In this document: positions 32,991 through 41,512 of the stretch, piece after piece | How the letters are laid out: each line of letters opens with the position of its first letter | How positions within the stretch are numbered: the first letter of the stretch is position 1 | Origin: Bacteroidales bacterium | Lineage (GTDB): Bacteria; Bacteroidota; Bacteroidia; Bacteroidales; UBA932 | NCBI GenBank assembly: GCA_017960585.1 | Contig: JAGCYX010000048.1 | Span: forward strand, 1-42,044 | DNA: 42,044 nucleotides | Direction: 5' to 3' | Program-made: the position numbers and the translations under genes | Notes under the pieces: model-generated | Databases searched by the model: none | The model's input: only the letters and a program-made list of their open reading frames with translations | Told to the model about the DNA's origin: nothing

Positions 32991-33041
32991 TCCGATTGAA
33001 TCACCCGTTACTATGAAGGTTACAGTCAATCGGACAAATAT
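32984..33041. repeat. Perfect 16-bp inverted repeat spanning promoter and start codon
   Basis: ATATTTGTCCGATTGA (32984-32999) and TCAATCGGACAAATAT (33026-33041) are exact reverse complements with a 26-bp spacer. The start codon at 33013 lies in the spacer, the left arm covers the -7 box, and the right arm codes for early residues. Arm centres are 42 bp apart, four helical turns. Confidence 0.9.
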
Positions 33042-33210
33042 TGATATTTTCGACGGAGCCAAGTCGCAGCACGCCGTGCTGCGCTATCTCGTCCACCGGC
33101 GCCTCTCCAGGTCGCTGCTCACGCGGGGCCGCATCCTCGATGCCCAGGGGCACGAAATCGGGCTCGACGCCCCGCTCCACGAAGGACAAACCATTAAATT
33201 TAAAGTATAA
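33013..33210 (+). CDS. 65-residue protein, possibly ubiquitin-like (beta-grasp) fold
   Basis: A short cytoplasmic-type protein without signal peptide. It begins MKVTVNRTNIDIFDGAKSQ and ends LDAPLHEGQTIKFKV. The pattern of an N-terminal beta hairpin, a helix (QHAVLRYLVHRRL), an Arg-rich middle and a final strand after EGQ resembles small beta-grasp (ThiS/MoaD/TGS-like) or S4-like domains, but there is no C-terminal GG and no confident family. The last base of its stop codon is the first base of the next gene's ATG (TAATG), so translation of the metallophosphatase is coupled to it. Evidence for being real: promoter, coupling, and compact codon-consistent frame. Confidence 0.75.
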   Translation: MKVTVNRTNIDIFDGAKSQHAVLRYLVHRRLSRSLLTRGRILDAQGHEIGLDAPLHEGQTIKFKV

Positions 33211-34646
33211 TGAAGAAACTGCTTTTGACCCTCTCCGCGCTCTGCCTGCTCGCATCTGCAGCATTCGCCGAGAAGAAGGAAGTGCACATCATTTCCGTCA
33301 ATGACATGCACGCCAAGATCGAGAACTTCCCGCAGCTGGCCGCCATCGTGGACAGCATGCGTGCGGTGTATCCCGACCTGCTCGTCATCTCCGCCGGCGA
33401 CAACCGCACCGGTGAGCCGCTCAACGACATTTATGAGATTCCGGCCTACCCGATGGTCGTCCTGATGAATATGGTCGGCTTCCACGCCACAACCATGGGC
33501 AACCACGAGTTCGATTCCGGCGCCGCCGGCCTCGGCAGGCTGATGAGCATGTCCGGCTTCAGCTACATCTGCGCCAACCTCAAACCGGCCCCGGAACTGG
33601 GCGTCGTGCCCCGTCCCACCCAGATCTTTGACGTAAATGGCGTAAAGGTCGGCTTCGTGGGCGCCGTCGAAGTCAACGCCCGCATGACCCCGGACACCCA
33701 TCCGGATAATGTGGTCGGCCTGGAGTTCACCCCGGTCCTCGAGACCATCGAGAAGTACAAGGGCCTGCGCGACGAGTGCGACGTGGTCATCTTCCTCTCC
33801 CACATCGGCTACGAGGCCGACGTGGAGATCTCCAAGGACCTCCCCTGGGTGGACGTCATCATCGGCGGCCACTCGCACACCCAGATTGACGGAGGCGAGA
33901 TGCACAACGGCTTGATGATCACCCAGGTCACCAATCGCCTCAAGCGCGTCACCCACATTACCATCACCGTCGAGGACGGCAAGGTGGTCGACAGGAAGGC
34001 CGAGTGCATCGAGGTCGAAGGCTATCCGAAGCAGGATGTGGCCGTCGCTGAGATGGTACGCTTCTTCAGCAACAATCCCGAGTTCCAGCGCGTGCTCGCC
34101 ACGCTTACCGCTCCGATGACCAGCTACGAGCAGCTCGGTTGCATGATGACCGACGCCTGGCGCGTGGAGACCGGTTCCGACATCGCCTTCACCAACACCG
34201 GCGGCGTCCGCTATGACAATCTCCCGGCCGGTCCGTTCACGGTCAGCGACGTGCTGCGCCTCGACCCGTTCGGCAACGACACCGTCCAGCTCGAGCTCAC
34301 GGGCCAGGAGCTGAAGGATATGCTCATCGCCACCACCTACAACGACACTTACGGCTTCCCGAAGGTCAGCGGCATCATCTGCAACGTCATCTTCGACAAG
34401 AAGAATCCTGAGAAGATCAAGGAGCTCAAGATCACCAACCCCGACGGCAGCAAGTTCGACCTCAAGAAGACCTACAAGGTCGTGACCAACAGCTACACGG
34501 CTTCCATCGCGAACTCCCCGCGCAAGGACCAGGGCCGCGCGCTGAACCGCACCACCGCCTCCATCATCCAGGAGTACCTGGAGCATCAGGGTACGATCGA
34601 CTACACGGGCGTGGAGCGCACGTTCCAGAGTGTCTCGAAGAAATAA
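33210..34646 (+). CDS. Secreted 5'-nucleotidase/UshA-type metallophosphatase
   Basis: 478 residues with signal peptide MKKLLLTLSALCLLASAAFA. The calcineurin-like dinuclear-metal domain has motifs NDMH (31-34), SAGDN (61-65), GNHEFD (97-102) and GGHSH (about 220). The C-terminal 5'-nucleotidase domain (about residues 285-470) includes TNTGGVRYD and the adenine-stacking region. Periplasmic enzymes of this family release phosphate from nucleotides or related esters. It fits with the secreted nucleoside hydrolase-like proteins 6 kb away in a nucleotide-scavenging role (inference). It is coupled to the 65-aa gene and ends at a strong bidirectional terminator. Confidence 0.92.
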   Translation: MKKLLLTLSALCLLASAAFAEKKEVHIISVNDMHAKIENFPQLAAIVDSMRAVYPDLLVISAGDNRTGEPLNDIYEIPAYPMVVLMNMVGFHATTMGNHEFDSGAAGLGRLMSMSGFSYICANLKPAPELGVVPRPTQIFDVNGVKVGFVGAVEVNARMTPDTHPDNVVGLEFTPVLETIEKYKGLRDECDVVIFLSHIGYEADVEISKDLPWVDVIIGGHSHTQIDGGEMHNGLMITQVTNRLKRVTHITITVEDGKVVDRKAECIEVEGYPKQDVAVAEMVRFFSNNPEFQRVLATLTAPMTSYEQLGCMMTDAWRVETGSDIAFTNTGGVRYDNLPAGPFTVSDVLRLDPFGNDTVQLELTGQELKDMLIATTYNDTYGFPKVSGIICNVIFDKKNPEKIKELKITNPDGSKFDLKKTYKVVTNSYTASIANSPRKDQGRALNRTTASIIQEYLEHQGTIDYTGVERTFQSVSKK

Positions 34647-34654
34647 GCGACAGC

Positions 34655-34699
34655 AAAAAAGAAGGAGCCCGCAGTGTCTGCGGGCTCCTTCTTTTTTTT
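34655..34699. terminator. Strong bidirectional terminator
   Basis: AAAAAAGAAGGAGCCCGCAG pairs over 20 bp with CTGCGGGCTCCTTCTTTTTT across loop TGT. It serves both the metallophosphatase gene and the convergent phosphofructokinase gene. Confidence 0.93.
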
Positions 34700-34705
34700 A
34701 TCTGA

Positions 34706-35935
34706 TTACCAGTTCAGGATCTTCTTGAAATCGTAGGCCTCCGGGTTGGGGACATACGCCTTCGCTGCCTCGTAGTCGGCCGGGGTCACGAAGTGGCAGA
34801 TGAAGTTGTAGTAGTTCTGCGCGATGCCGCCCTCGATGTCGACGCGGCGCGGCGGGATCTTGCCCTCGGCGTTCTGCAGGTCGTGCAGGTAGAGCGGACG
34901 GGCGGTGCCGAACGCATCTACATACACCATGCAACCGGTCTCGCCCTTCTGGAACAGCTCGTATACGCCCATGGCGAGCTCGGAGCAGTAGGTCAGGTCG
35001 TAACCGATCGGATCCTGGCAGCGGACATCGTAACCGATCTCCACCGGACGGGTCTTGGCCTTCAGGCCGGTCTTCTTCATCTCCTTCTCCAGCAGCTCGT
35101 TGAAGAGCACCGCCTTGGAGATCTTGCCGAGCTCGGGATGGCCGTGCTCGTCGTAGGTCATATGGATGCCGGCGGCCTTGATGTCCTCGTCGGCCAGATC
35201 GTGGAACACGCCTTCAGCGACCACCACGGTGCCGTAAGGGATGCCGAGGATGGTACGCTTGATGATGGTGGAAAGGGTGAGCTTGACGATCTTGTCGATG
35301 GTGATGTCCGTCTTGTTGAACATCTCCGGGATGATGGTCATCGGAGCGTGCGTGGCCTCGCCGATACCCAGGGCCAGGTGGCCGGCGCTGCGGCCCATGG
35401 CGCTGATGAGCAGCCAGTTGCCGGAAGTACGGGCATCCTCGTACACGGTGCGGGCGATGTGCGCGCCCTCATCCTTGGCGGAGTTGAAGCCGAAGGTCGG
35501 GGCGTTGTTCGGCAGCGGAAGGTCGTTGTCGATCGTCTTGGGGACGTGGATGTTCTTGATAGGATACTGCTTGGCTTCCAGGAACTTGGCGATGCGGTTG
35601 GCCGTGGAGGCGGTGTCGTCGCCGCCGACGGTCACGAGAAGCTTGATGTTGTTGTCCTGGAACAGGCTCAGATTGAAGTTCTCTTCAAAATCCTTGTCCG
35701 TGGGTTTGAAGCGGCTCATCTGGAGGTAGGAGCCACCGCGGTTGAAATAGGCGTCGGCCTTGAAGAAGTCGAGGTCTTCGGTGCGCGGGGTCTTGCTGAA
35801 CAGACCGCTGTAACCGCCATGAAGGCCGATGACACGATAACCGCCGGCCAGGAAGGTCTTGGCCACGGAGCAAACGACGGTGTTCATACCCGGAGCCGGG
35901 CCGCCACCGCAGAGGATGATGATGGAATCTTTCAT
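34706..35935 (-). CDS. Diphosphate--fructose-6-phosphate 1-phosphotransferase (PPi-PFK)
   Basis: 409 residues of the phosphofructokinase family. CGGGPAPGMN at the N-terminus, GGDDTAS (104-110) and PKTIDND (132-138) are seen. The second Asp in GGDD and the Lys in PKTIDND are the residues that distinguish pyrophosphate-dependent enzymes from ATP-dependent ones (GGDG and PGTIDND). MGRSAGHLALGIG and the EIGYDVRCQDPIGYDLTY region follow. It phosphorylates fructose-6-phosphate reversibly, so it can serve glycolysis and gluconeogenesis. A longer frame to 35980 runs through the promoter; the ATG at 35935 gives the proper N-terminus. The gene has its own promoter and shares a terminator with the convergent gene. 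Confidence 0.93.
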   Translation of the reverse strand: MKDSIIILCGGGPAPGMNTVVCSVAKTFLAGGYRVIGLHGGYSGLFSKTPRTEDLDFFKADAYFNRGGSYLQMSRFKPTDKDFEENFNLSLFQDNNIKLLVTVGGDDTASTANRIAKFLEAKQYPIKNIHVPKTIDNDLPLPNNAPTFGFNSAKDEGAHIARTVYEDARTSGNWLLISAMGRSAGHLALGIGEATHAPMTIIPEMFNKTDITIDKIVKLTLSTIIKRTILGIPYGTVVVAEGVFHDLADEDIKAAGIHMTYDEHGHPELGKISKAVLFNELLEKEMKKTGLKAKTRPVEIGYDVRCQDPIGYDLTYCSELAMGVYELFQKGETGCMVYVDAFGTARPLYLHDLQNAEGKIPPRRVDIEGGIAQNYYNFICHFVTPADYEAAKAYVPNPEAYDFKKILNW

Positions 35936-35977
35936 TTGTATTATGATACTAACTAATAGGACGTTAATTAAATCCTG

Positions 35978-36009
35978 CAAATGTACGCATTTTCAGCGGG
36001 AAATGCAAA
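35978..36009 (-). promoter_or_regulatory. Promoter of PPi-phosphofructokinase
   Basis: Minus-strand TTTG (36006-36009), 20 bp, then TACATTTG (35978-35985), both boxes exact. It starts seven bases after the stop of the upstream outer-membrane protein gene. Confidence 0.75.
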
Positions 36010-36016
36010 AAGCCAA

Positions 36017-38932
36017 CTACATCATATTGTACATCGCGTTCTGTACACGGGCGTTCTTGGCGGGGTTCATCTTGCCGAAGTTCCACTTGACGGAGAACAT
36101 CGCGTAGCGGCCCATGATAAGACTGTACCGGTCCTCGATGTATTCCGCATTGACCGTGTGCTGCTGCAACCGGTCCTGGTTCAGCAGGTCCGAGATGCCC
36201 AGGGTTAGGGTGAAGGCATTGATGTTCTTGCTGACGGAGATGTCCCAAAGGCAGTAGGGATCATTGAATCCGGCGGCGTAGCCACGGTAATGATTATACT
36301 CCACGTACGACTTGAACTCCCATCCGTGCAGGGTTTCGTAGAGCAGTTCGAGCCGGTGTCCGAACCGCCAGTAATTCGTGTTGGCGGAAGGATCGAGGCT
36401 ATAGCTGCTGCGCTCGTTTACAGCATAAGAGTAATAATCGATCGAGAATCGGTCCAGCCTGTACGTGAAACCCAGATTGCCATTGAGATAATACTGAAGT
36501 ACCCGGCTCTCGGAGAAGCCGCTCTGCCCGCCGTAGAAGCGGGACCCGCTCGCATCGCCCCAGAAATCAGCCATGAAGCTGTTGTAGTTGAAGGCAAGCA
36601 GGTCCATCCCGGCCCGACGGCCCGTCGCCTGGTAATGCGTGCTCGAAGACAAGTTTCCGTATAAACCGCCCGAGAGCGTCAGCCGTTTCTTCTTTCCGAC
36701 AGGCTGGCGCCAGGAGAAGTTGCCATAAAGGGTATAGGAGGGCTTCTGGGTATTGACGGGGACGGAATACCGGACGCCTTCCGCGTCAAACCACGAGGCG
36801 GATACGATCCCGCGCTGGGTCATCGTTCCGTCGAGATAAGCGCTGAAATAAGAGAGGTTCTTCTTGTTGTTATAGTTCCAGGTGACATAGGCGTCATGCG
36901 TATAACTCGGACGGAGGTAAACGTTGCCGGTGGATATCTCCAGCGGGTTGGAAATATCCAGCACCGGGTTGATCCGGACCGCCGACGGCTGCGAGGTCGA
37001 TCCCTGATAGTAAGCGCTGAGGGAGTGTCCGCTCTCCCAGTTCCAGCGGAAACTGATGTACGGCGACCAGTCGTGCAGCCACTCGCCGATGCCGGTCTCC
37101 GTGTCCCGGCCGAGCGTACGGGAACGCACTTCGTTCCGGGTCTGGTCGTGCGTCAGACCGAGATAAAACTGGTTGTTTTCCTTGCGATACTGCATCTGCA
37201 GGCTTTGGTGCAGCAGGAGGTAGTCGTTGCGCGACATCGTTGAGTAATAATCGTTGGCCGAGCCGTCGGCATTGAAAGCGGCCTTATCGTTATTCCGCTG
37301 CTGCCAACGCGAGGAAACAATCGCTGCAAGTCCCCAGTATTGCCCGAAAGGCTCCAGGTATGTCAGGCTCCCGTAGAGCATCTTGCCGTTGCCGCCGGTA
37401 TCGTAACGCAAGTCGCGCGGCGTGACGGTCGTGCCATACCAGGTCCGGGAATCTTCCCGGCTCTCGCCGAGGCTTTTGCTGAAATTATAGTTGAAGATCA
37501 GGTTCAGGCTGCGCCGCTCCTTTCCGAAATCCTTATAGCCGACCGAGGCGCGTCCGCTGGCCTGGAAGCTGCGCGAGGAGGCGGATTTGTTCGCATCCGT
37601 GCCGTTGATCCCGACACCCTGCGCATCTGTCGTGGTCGACTGGTTGCGGGAACTCGACATGCTGTTGTTGAAACCGAACTTGGGCTGGAAGGTGAAATTG
37701 AATCTCTTGGGATCCTTCTTGTTCAGCTCGAAGCCGAAATTGACCCGGTTCGTCCGGGTGTTGCCGGTCGTCCGGCCGTCCGTGAACAGGGGACTTTCCC
37801 CCACCAGCGTCGACTGGCGCGCGGAACGCTGCCCGGAGACCTGGTCGGAGAAATTGTAGCTGACGCTGCCCGTGGTTTCCACCCCCTTGATGCGATCGGA
37901 GTTGAGGTTCGCTCCCGCCATCGCCGACGTCTTCAGGCCGCCGATCAGGGACATGGCGTCCAGGCTGTCAAAATCAATATCATCACTCATGGCGACAAAG
38001 ATGGCGTTGTTGTTGCCCGGCTCCGGCGCATTCTGCCCGTTGGCGAGCAGGGTCAGCTGGTCCTGCTCGTTATAGCCGCTGAGCAGGATATTGCCGTTGA
38101 ACAAAGCGTGCCGGTCGTCGCCCAGCCCCTCTTTATCGCTGCCCGGCCGCCAGCCGCCGCCCAGTTTGGCATTGCCGAACCAGCCCTGTTTGTATTCTTC
38201 CTTGAGTTGCAGGTCCATCACCTTCTCGCGGCTGTCCTGCGAGGCAACGCCCGAGAAGGCGGCCTCCTTGTTCTCCTGATCGATGACCTTGATCTTGTCC
38301 ACGATCTTGGCCGGGAGGTTCTTCAGGGCGGCCGTCGGGTCGTTAAAGAAGAAGGTCTTGCCGCCGACGGTGATCTTGTCCACCGGCTCGCCGTTCACCT
38401 TGACGGTGCCGTCCTCGCCGACTTCCATACCCGGCATCTTCTTGATCAGGTCCTCCAGCATCGCATTGTCGCCCACGTGGAAGGCTGCCGCATTGTAGAT
38501 CAGCGTGTCCTGCCGGACCTCGATGGCGTTGCCCACCGCGGTAATGGAGGCTGCATCGATGATCTCCGGATTCTCCTCCAACTTGATCTTGCCGAGGTCC
38601 TCCTCGTAATTGCGGAAATTGCAGTCCTTCCGGAACGGCGTGTAACCGATCATCTCCACGTTCAGCCGGTAGCGGCCCACGGGCACGTCCTTGATCTCCA
38701 CGTCTCCTTGCTGGTCGGAGAGCGCGAAATGGGTGATGGTCGTGTCGCCCTGCGGGTTCAGGTACACCGTGGCGAAGGGCAGCGGCTCCTCGGTCTTGGC
38801 GTCCTGCACGGACAGTTTGACCTTGATGTTCCTGTTGTTCATGAACATATCATAGTCCATCACGACCACCTGCGCTTGGGCGCAGACGGCCAGCAACAGG
38901 CCGGTAATAACAGCAAATAATCTTCTATTCAT
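36017..38932 (-). CDS. Outer-membrane beta-barrel protein with carboxypeptidase regulatory-like domain
   Basis: 971 residues with signal peptide MNRRLFAVITGLLLAVCAQA. Residues about 35-115 are a carboxypeptidase regulatory-like beta-sandwich (KVKLSVQDAKTEEPLPFATV, GRYRLNVEMIGYTPF). Next comes a plug-like region (about 125-240; IKKMPGMEVGEDGTVKVNG, then TVGGKTFFFNDPTAALKNLPAKIVDKIKV). The remainder is amphipathic strands rich in aromatic and Asn/Ser residues, ending near FSVKWNFGKMNP. It belongs to the outer-membrane beta-barrel family related to TonB receptors but is not a canonical SusC. Ligand unknown. It is 19 bp downstream of a TlpA-like lipoprotein gene and probably co-transcribed with it. 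Confidence 0.88.
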   Translation of the reverse strand: MNRRLFAVITGLLLAVCAQAQVVVMDYDMFMNNRNIKVKLSVQDAKTEEPLPFATVYLNPQGDTTITHFALSDQQGDVEIKDVPVGRYRLNVEMIGYTPFRKDCNFRNYEEDLGKIKLEENPEIIDAASITAVGNAIEVRQDTLIYNAAAFHVGDNAMLEDLIKKMPGMEVGEDGTVKVNGEPVDKITVGGKTFFFNDPTAALKNLPAKIVDKIKVIDQENKEAAFSGVASQDSREKVMDLQLKEEYKQGWFGNAKLGGGWRPGSDKEGLGDDRHALFNGNILLSGYNEQDQLTLLANGQNAPEPGNNNAIFVAMSDDIDFDSLDAMSLIGGLKTSAMAGANLNSDRIKGVETTGSVSYNFSDQVSGQRSARQSTLVGESPLFTDGRTTGNTRTNRVNFGFELNKKDPKRFNFTFQPKFGFNNSMSSSRNQSTTTDAQGVGINGTDANKSASSRSFQASGRASVGYKDFGKERRSLNLIFNYNFSKSLGESREDSRTWYGTTVTPRDLRYDTGGNGKMLYGSLTYLEPFGQYWGLAAIVSSRWQQRNNDKAAFNADGSANDYYSTMSRNDYLLLHQSLQMQYRKENNQFYLGLTHDQTRNEVRSRTLGRDTETGIGEWLHDWSPYISFRWNWESGHSLSAYYQGSTSQPSAVRINPVLDISNPLEISTGNVYLRPSYTHDAYVTWNYNNKKNLSYFSAYLDGTMTQRGIVSASWFDAEGVRYSVPVNTQKPSYTLYGNFSWRQPVGKKKRLTLSGGLYGNLSSSTHYQATGRRAGMDLLAFNYNSFMADFWGDASGSRFYGGQSGFSESRVLQYYLNGNLGFTYRLDRFSIDYYSYAVNERSSYSLDPSANTNYWRFGHRLELLYETLHGWEFKSYVEYNHYRGYAAGFNDPYCLWDISVSKNINAFTLTLGISDLLNQDRLQQHTVNAEYIEDRYSLIMGRYAMFSVKWNFGKMNPAKNARVQNAMYNMM

Positions 38933-38951
38933 AATACTCTAATAACCAACA

Positions 38952-40061
38952 CTATAAACCTAACGCTTCTTTAACGGCTTCACCTATCTGCCCGCCCCGG
39001 AGGTCCCGCTTGAGAATCGTCCCGTCGGGGCCGAAGAGGATGACCAGCGGAATCGCGTTGAAGCCGTACGCGCTTCCCGGGATTTGCTGGGCGTTGACGA
39101 TCTGATTCCAGACAATGCCCAACTCCTTGGCCGTCTTGACGGTGTCCTCCACCTTGTCCGCAACGGCGACGCTGAGCATGTCGAAGTTGTCGCCGCGCCA
39201 AGTGTTGTACGCGTTAATGAGGTAGGGCATTTCGGCCTTGCAGGGTCCGCACCAGGAGGCCCAGAAATCGACCAGCACATATTTCCCTTTACCGACATAG
39301 TCGGATAGTTTGACGGTTGACGTCTCCGGATGCTCCGGATCCTGTACGACGGTGAAGTCCACGAACGGTTTGCCTTCTATCGTGTTGACCCTGCCACTGT
39401 AATTATTGAGCAATTCCTTGTACATGACGGAGACCATCGGATCTGTTTTTATCTCATCGGAGAGGCCGTTCACCAGGGCAAGCATCTCCACCGGATCATC
39501 CGGGCCGGTGAAATGAAGCATCTCGAGAGCCTGCAGGCCGCCGAAATTGTCGGAGTTGTTCCGGGCGAATTCCTTCGTGTAATCAATGAGCGCGCTGAAA
39601 TGTTCATTGCGATACGCCTCCCGGGCGCCCTCGTCATTCCCGAACCCGGCCATTCTGGACTGATAATCACCCCACCTGTTGGCAAAATCCATATAGCGGG
39701 AGTGCAGTCCCTTGTCGTCTGACGAAAGGGCGGTTCGGGTTCCCGGATCGATGGTGATGGTGGAACCGTCTGAGAAGAAGGTAACAACGTCATTTCCCAT
39801 CTGGCAATCCGTCATCGAGGTCACGCATTTGGGGATTTCAACCTCGAAGCGTCCATTCACGACCGCGACGGTGGTGTCAAAGAAAGAGACAAAATGGTCC
39901 TCACCCAATGCGCCATCATAATATCCCCTCGTAAACCTGACAGTTTCCGGGGCGTCCCCGGCAAACTGACCCACGACCCTGGTAGTGTTTCCGAATTCAG
40001 GAGCACAAGCGGCCAGCAGCAGCGCCGCCCCCAAAAGACAGGAAATGATGTTTGATCTCAT
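38952..40061 (-). CDS. TlpA-like thioredoxin lipoprotein with DUF4369-like N-terminus
   Basis: 369 residues. MRSNIISCLLGAALLLAAC gives a lipobox with Cys19. Residues about 28-120 form a beta-rich domain of the DUF4369 kind (VVGQFAGDAPETVRFTRGYYDG, STITIDPGTRTALSS), followed by a helical linker. From about 235 there is a thioredoxin fold with active site Trp270-Cys271-Gly-Pro-Cys274, the cis-proline region FNAIPLVILFGPDG, and a C-terminal helix. Such proteins are membrane-tethered periplasmic disulfide reductases or oxidoreductases, common in Bacteroidetes near outer-membrane proteins. It precedes the beta-barrel gene by 19 bp. A TACCTTTG -7 box lies 27 bp upstream. Confidence 0.88.
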   Translation of the reverse strand: MRSNIISCLLGAALLLAACAPEFGNTTRVVGQFAGDAPETVRFTRGYYDGALGEDHFVSFFDTTVAVVNGRFEVEIPKCVTSMTDCQMGNDVVTFFSDGSTITIDPGTRTALSSDDKGLHSRYMDFANRWGDYQSRMAGFGNDEGAREAYRNEHFSALIDYTKEFARNNSDNFGGLQALEMLHFTGPDDPVEMLALVNGLSDEIKTDPMVSVMYKELLNNYSGRVNTIEGKPFVDFTVVQDPEHPETSTVKLSDYVGKGKYVLVDFWASWCGPCKAEMPYLINAYNTWRGDNFDMLSVAVADKVEDTVKTAKELGIVWNQIVNAQQIPGSAYGFNAIPLVILFGPDGTILKRDLRGGQIGEAVKEALGL

Positions 40062-40087
40062 ATCGAGTTGCTCTATTTGTTTGTTCC

Positions 40088-40095
40088 CAAAGGTA
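40088..40095 (-). promoter_or_regulatory. -7 box upstream of the TlpA-like gene
   Basis: Minus-strand TACCTTTG matches TAnnTTTG and lies 27 bp before the start codon. A TTTG occurs at 40122-40125, but the 26-bp spacing is longer than usual. Confidence 0.5.
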
Positions 40096-40160
40096 GTTGA
40101 ATTCTATGTAATCTGCCAGGTCAAATCCCCCGCTTGCCCCGTTAAATCCCCGTTTCTGGA

Positions 40161-41117
40161 TTATTTCATTCCATTTGCAATGAGTTCTTCGAACTTGTCC
40201 CGGGGGATTTTTCCTTCAATGCAGACGAACTGGCCGTAATTACAGACAAGGTCCATCCGTGTCAGGACAAAGCCCGATACGGTTTTACCGTTCGTGGCGA
40301 CATAGAGCCGGGTGATCATTTCGCCTTCCCGTTTCTCCATCAGTATTTCATATCCTTTGGCGGAAAGATAGTCCTGAATATCCTTCCGCAAACCGGAAGC
40401 GGCATATTCCAAGCGGCTGCTGCGTAAAACCCGGCGGCTGGACCAGACTTCTGCAAAATCCAACATATACAGGCCGTCGAGTGTCTGGACAATCGGGGTC
40501 AAATCCACCGGACGGTCAAGTTCTATCTGCGGTATCTTCCGGATGATCCTGAACATGGCCGGGGATATATAGGTCGCAGAGACTCCCTCTTTGTCGAACC
40601 ATTTGGAATAAAGACTGTTTGCATCCGCCTTATCCAAGGGAACCATATAAATGGTTGGGCTCGTCACCGGTAAATTGCGGATCTCTTTGGCTGTCATGGG
40701 GATGCTTTCCTGACCAGTCCAGACGCGTTGAAGGTTCTGTTCATCCCGGAAATACTCCGACACCGTTCTTCCGTTCAACAGCAAACTATGGACTCCCCCA
40801 AAAGGGTCCTCTTTCCACGAAATGGATTTGATGGGCCTTCCGCCGATCGGCCGGACAACATAGTACATAATGCGGCTACTTACCTTGACATAGAGTCCCA
40901 GGAATTCATCCCTGTCGGCATTCATCGTCGTCTGTGTTCGGAAATCCTTGACCGGATTCCCATCCATGTCAAAGATTTCCAGCGTCTTGAACTCAGCGGG
41001 AGTCAGCGTGTACAGTTTCGTATCGAAGGCAGAATCCGGCAGTTCATTTTCTGCATGGACAAGTTGCGGCAAAACAATGCCGGCAAGCAGGCTCAACAAA
41101 ATGGAAACTGTTTTCAT
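40161..41117 (-). CDS. Exported protein of unknown function in the sigma-factor operon
   Basis: 318 residues with signal peptide MKTVSILLSLLAGIVLPQLVHA. The mature part has many beta-strand-like segments and no catalytic motif I recognise. The C-terminus (ISPAMFRIIRKIPQIELDR and VLTRMDLVCNYGQFVCIEGKIPRDKFEELI) weakly recalls DUF4252-type proteins, which often sit beside ECF sigma factors in Bacteroidetes; this is a tentative resemblance. Its start overlaps the preceding anti-sigma-like stop as ATGA, so it is the third gene of a tightly coupled sigma/anti-sigma operon and may be the sensor or an output of that system. Confidence 0.8.
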   Translation of the reverse strand: MKTVSILLSLLAGIVLPQLVHAENELPDSAFDTKLYTLTPAEFKTLEIFDMDGNPVKDFRTQTTMNADRDEFLGLYVKVSSRIMYYVVRPIGGRPIKSISWKEDPFGGVHSLLLNGRTVSEYFRDEQNLQRVWTGQESIPMTAKEIRNLPVTSPTIYMVPLDKADANSLYSKWFDKEGVSATYISPAMFRIIRKIPQIELDRPVDLTPIVQTLDGLYMLDFAEVWSSRRVLRSSRLEYAASGLRKDIQDYLSAKGYEILMEKREGEMITRLYVATNGKTVSGFVLTRMDLVCNYGQFVCIEGKIPRDKFEELIANGMK

Positions 41118-41512
41118 AATTCTTCCTTGATTTGATTGTTCTCAATGGGTTGGCCGACTTCCTGCACCGCCTCCCGGAACATTGCGAACGCACGAGACAT
41201 CTCGATATACGCCAGGGTCGGGTCGGTGAAAGTATCCTTCGGTTGCTGTGGCTTCCGCACAAGCAGGAAGATAGCGACGGCGGCCAGTGCCGCAGCCGGG
41301 ACGGCGCCCCAGAACCAGCGGGCGGGACGCCGCCGGAGCGCAATCGCGTCAAATTTGTCTGCAAGCGCTTCCGAGCCTTTCTCCGCCAGAACTGCGGCAC
41401 TGGCCATCGCCTGCAGCCGGTCCGGAAGGGCTTCCGGCACAGGAGTCTGCGGATCTTCTGCCATCAGCCGCAGTTCTTCAAGGCTGAGCCTCTCTATGTC
41501 TTCCGTTGTCAT
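41114..41512 (-). CDS. Probable membrane-anchored anti-sigma factor
   Basis: 132 residues with a single transmembrane segment at about residues 67-86 (WFWGAVPAAALAAVAIFLLV). The N-terminal part is charged and cytoplasmic, beginning TTEDIERLSLEELRLMAED. The C-terminal part after the membrane (about 45 residues) is short. There is no zinc-binding HxxxCxxC motif. No family is firmly recognised, but the position between an ECF sigma factor and an exported protein, with four-base overlaps at both ends, and the one-TM topology are typical of Bacteroidetes anti-sigma factors. It would hold the sigma factor inactive until a periplasmic signal arrives. Confidence 0.7.
   Translation of the reverse strand: MTTEDIERLSLEELRLMAEDPQTPVPEALPDRLQAMASAAVLAEKGSEALADKFDAIALRRRPARWFWGAVPAAALAAVAIFLLVRKPQQPKDTFTDPTLAYIEMSRAFAMFREAVQEVGQPIENNQIKEEL

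Noticed and set aside
32984-33041. Phase-variable invertible promoter
   Set aside because: The inverted repeat encloses only 26 bp and the -7 box lies in the arm rather than between arms. Inversion would alter the start codon region and not the promoter direction; no recombinase gene is nearby.
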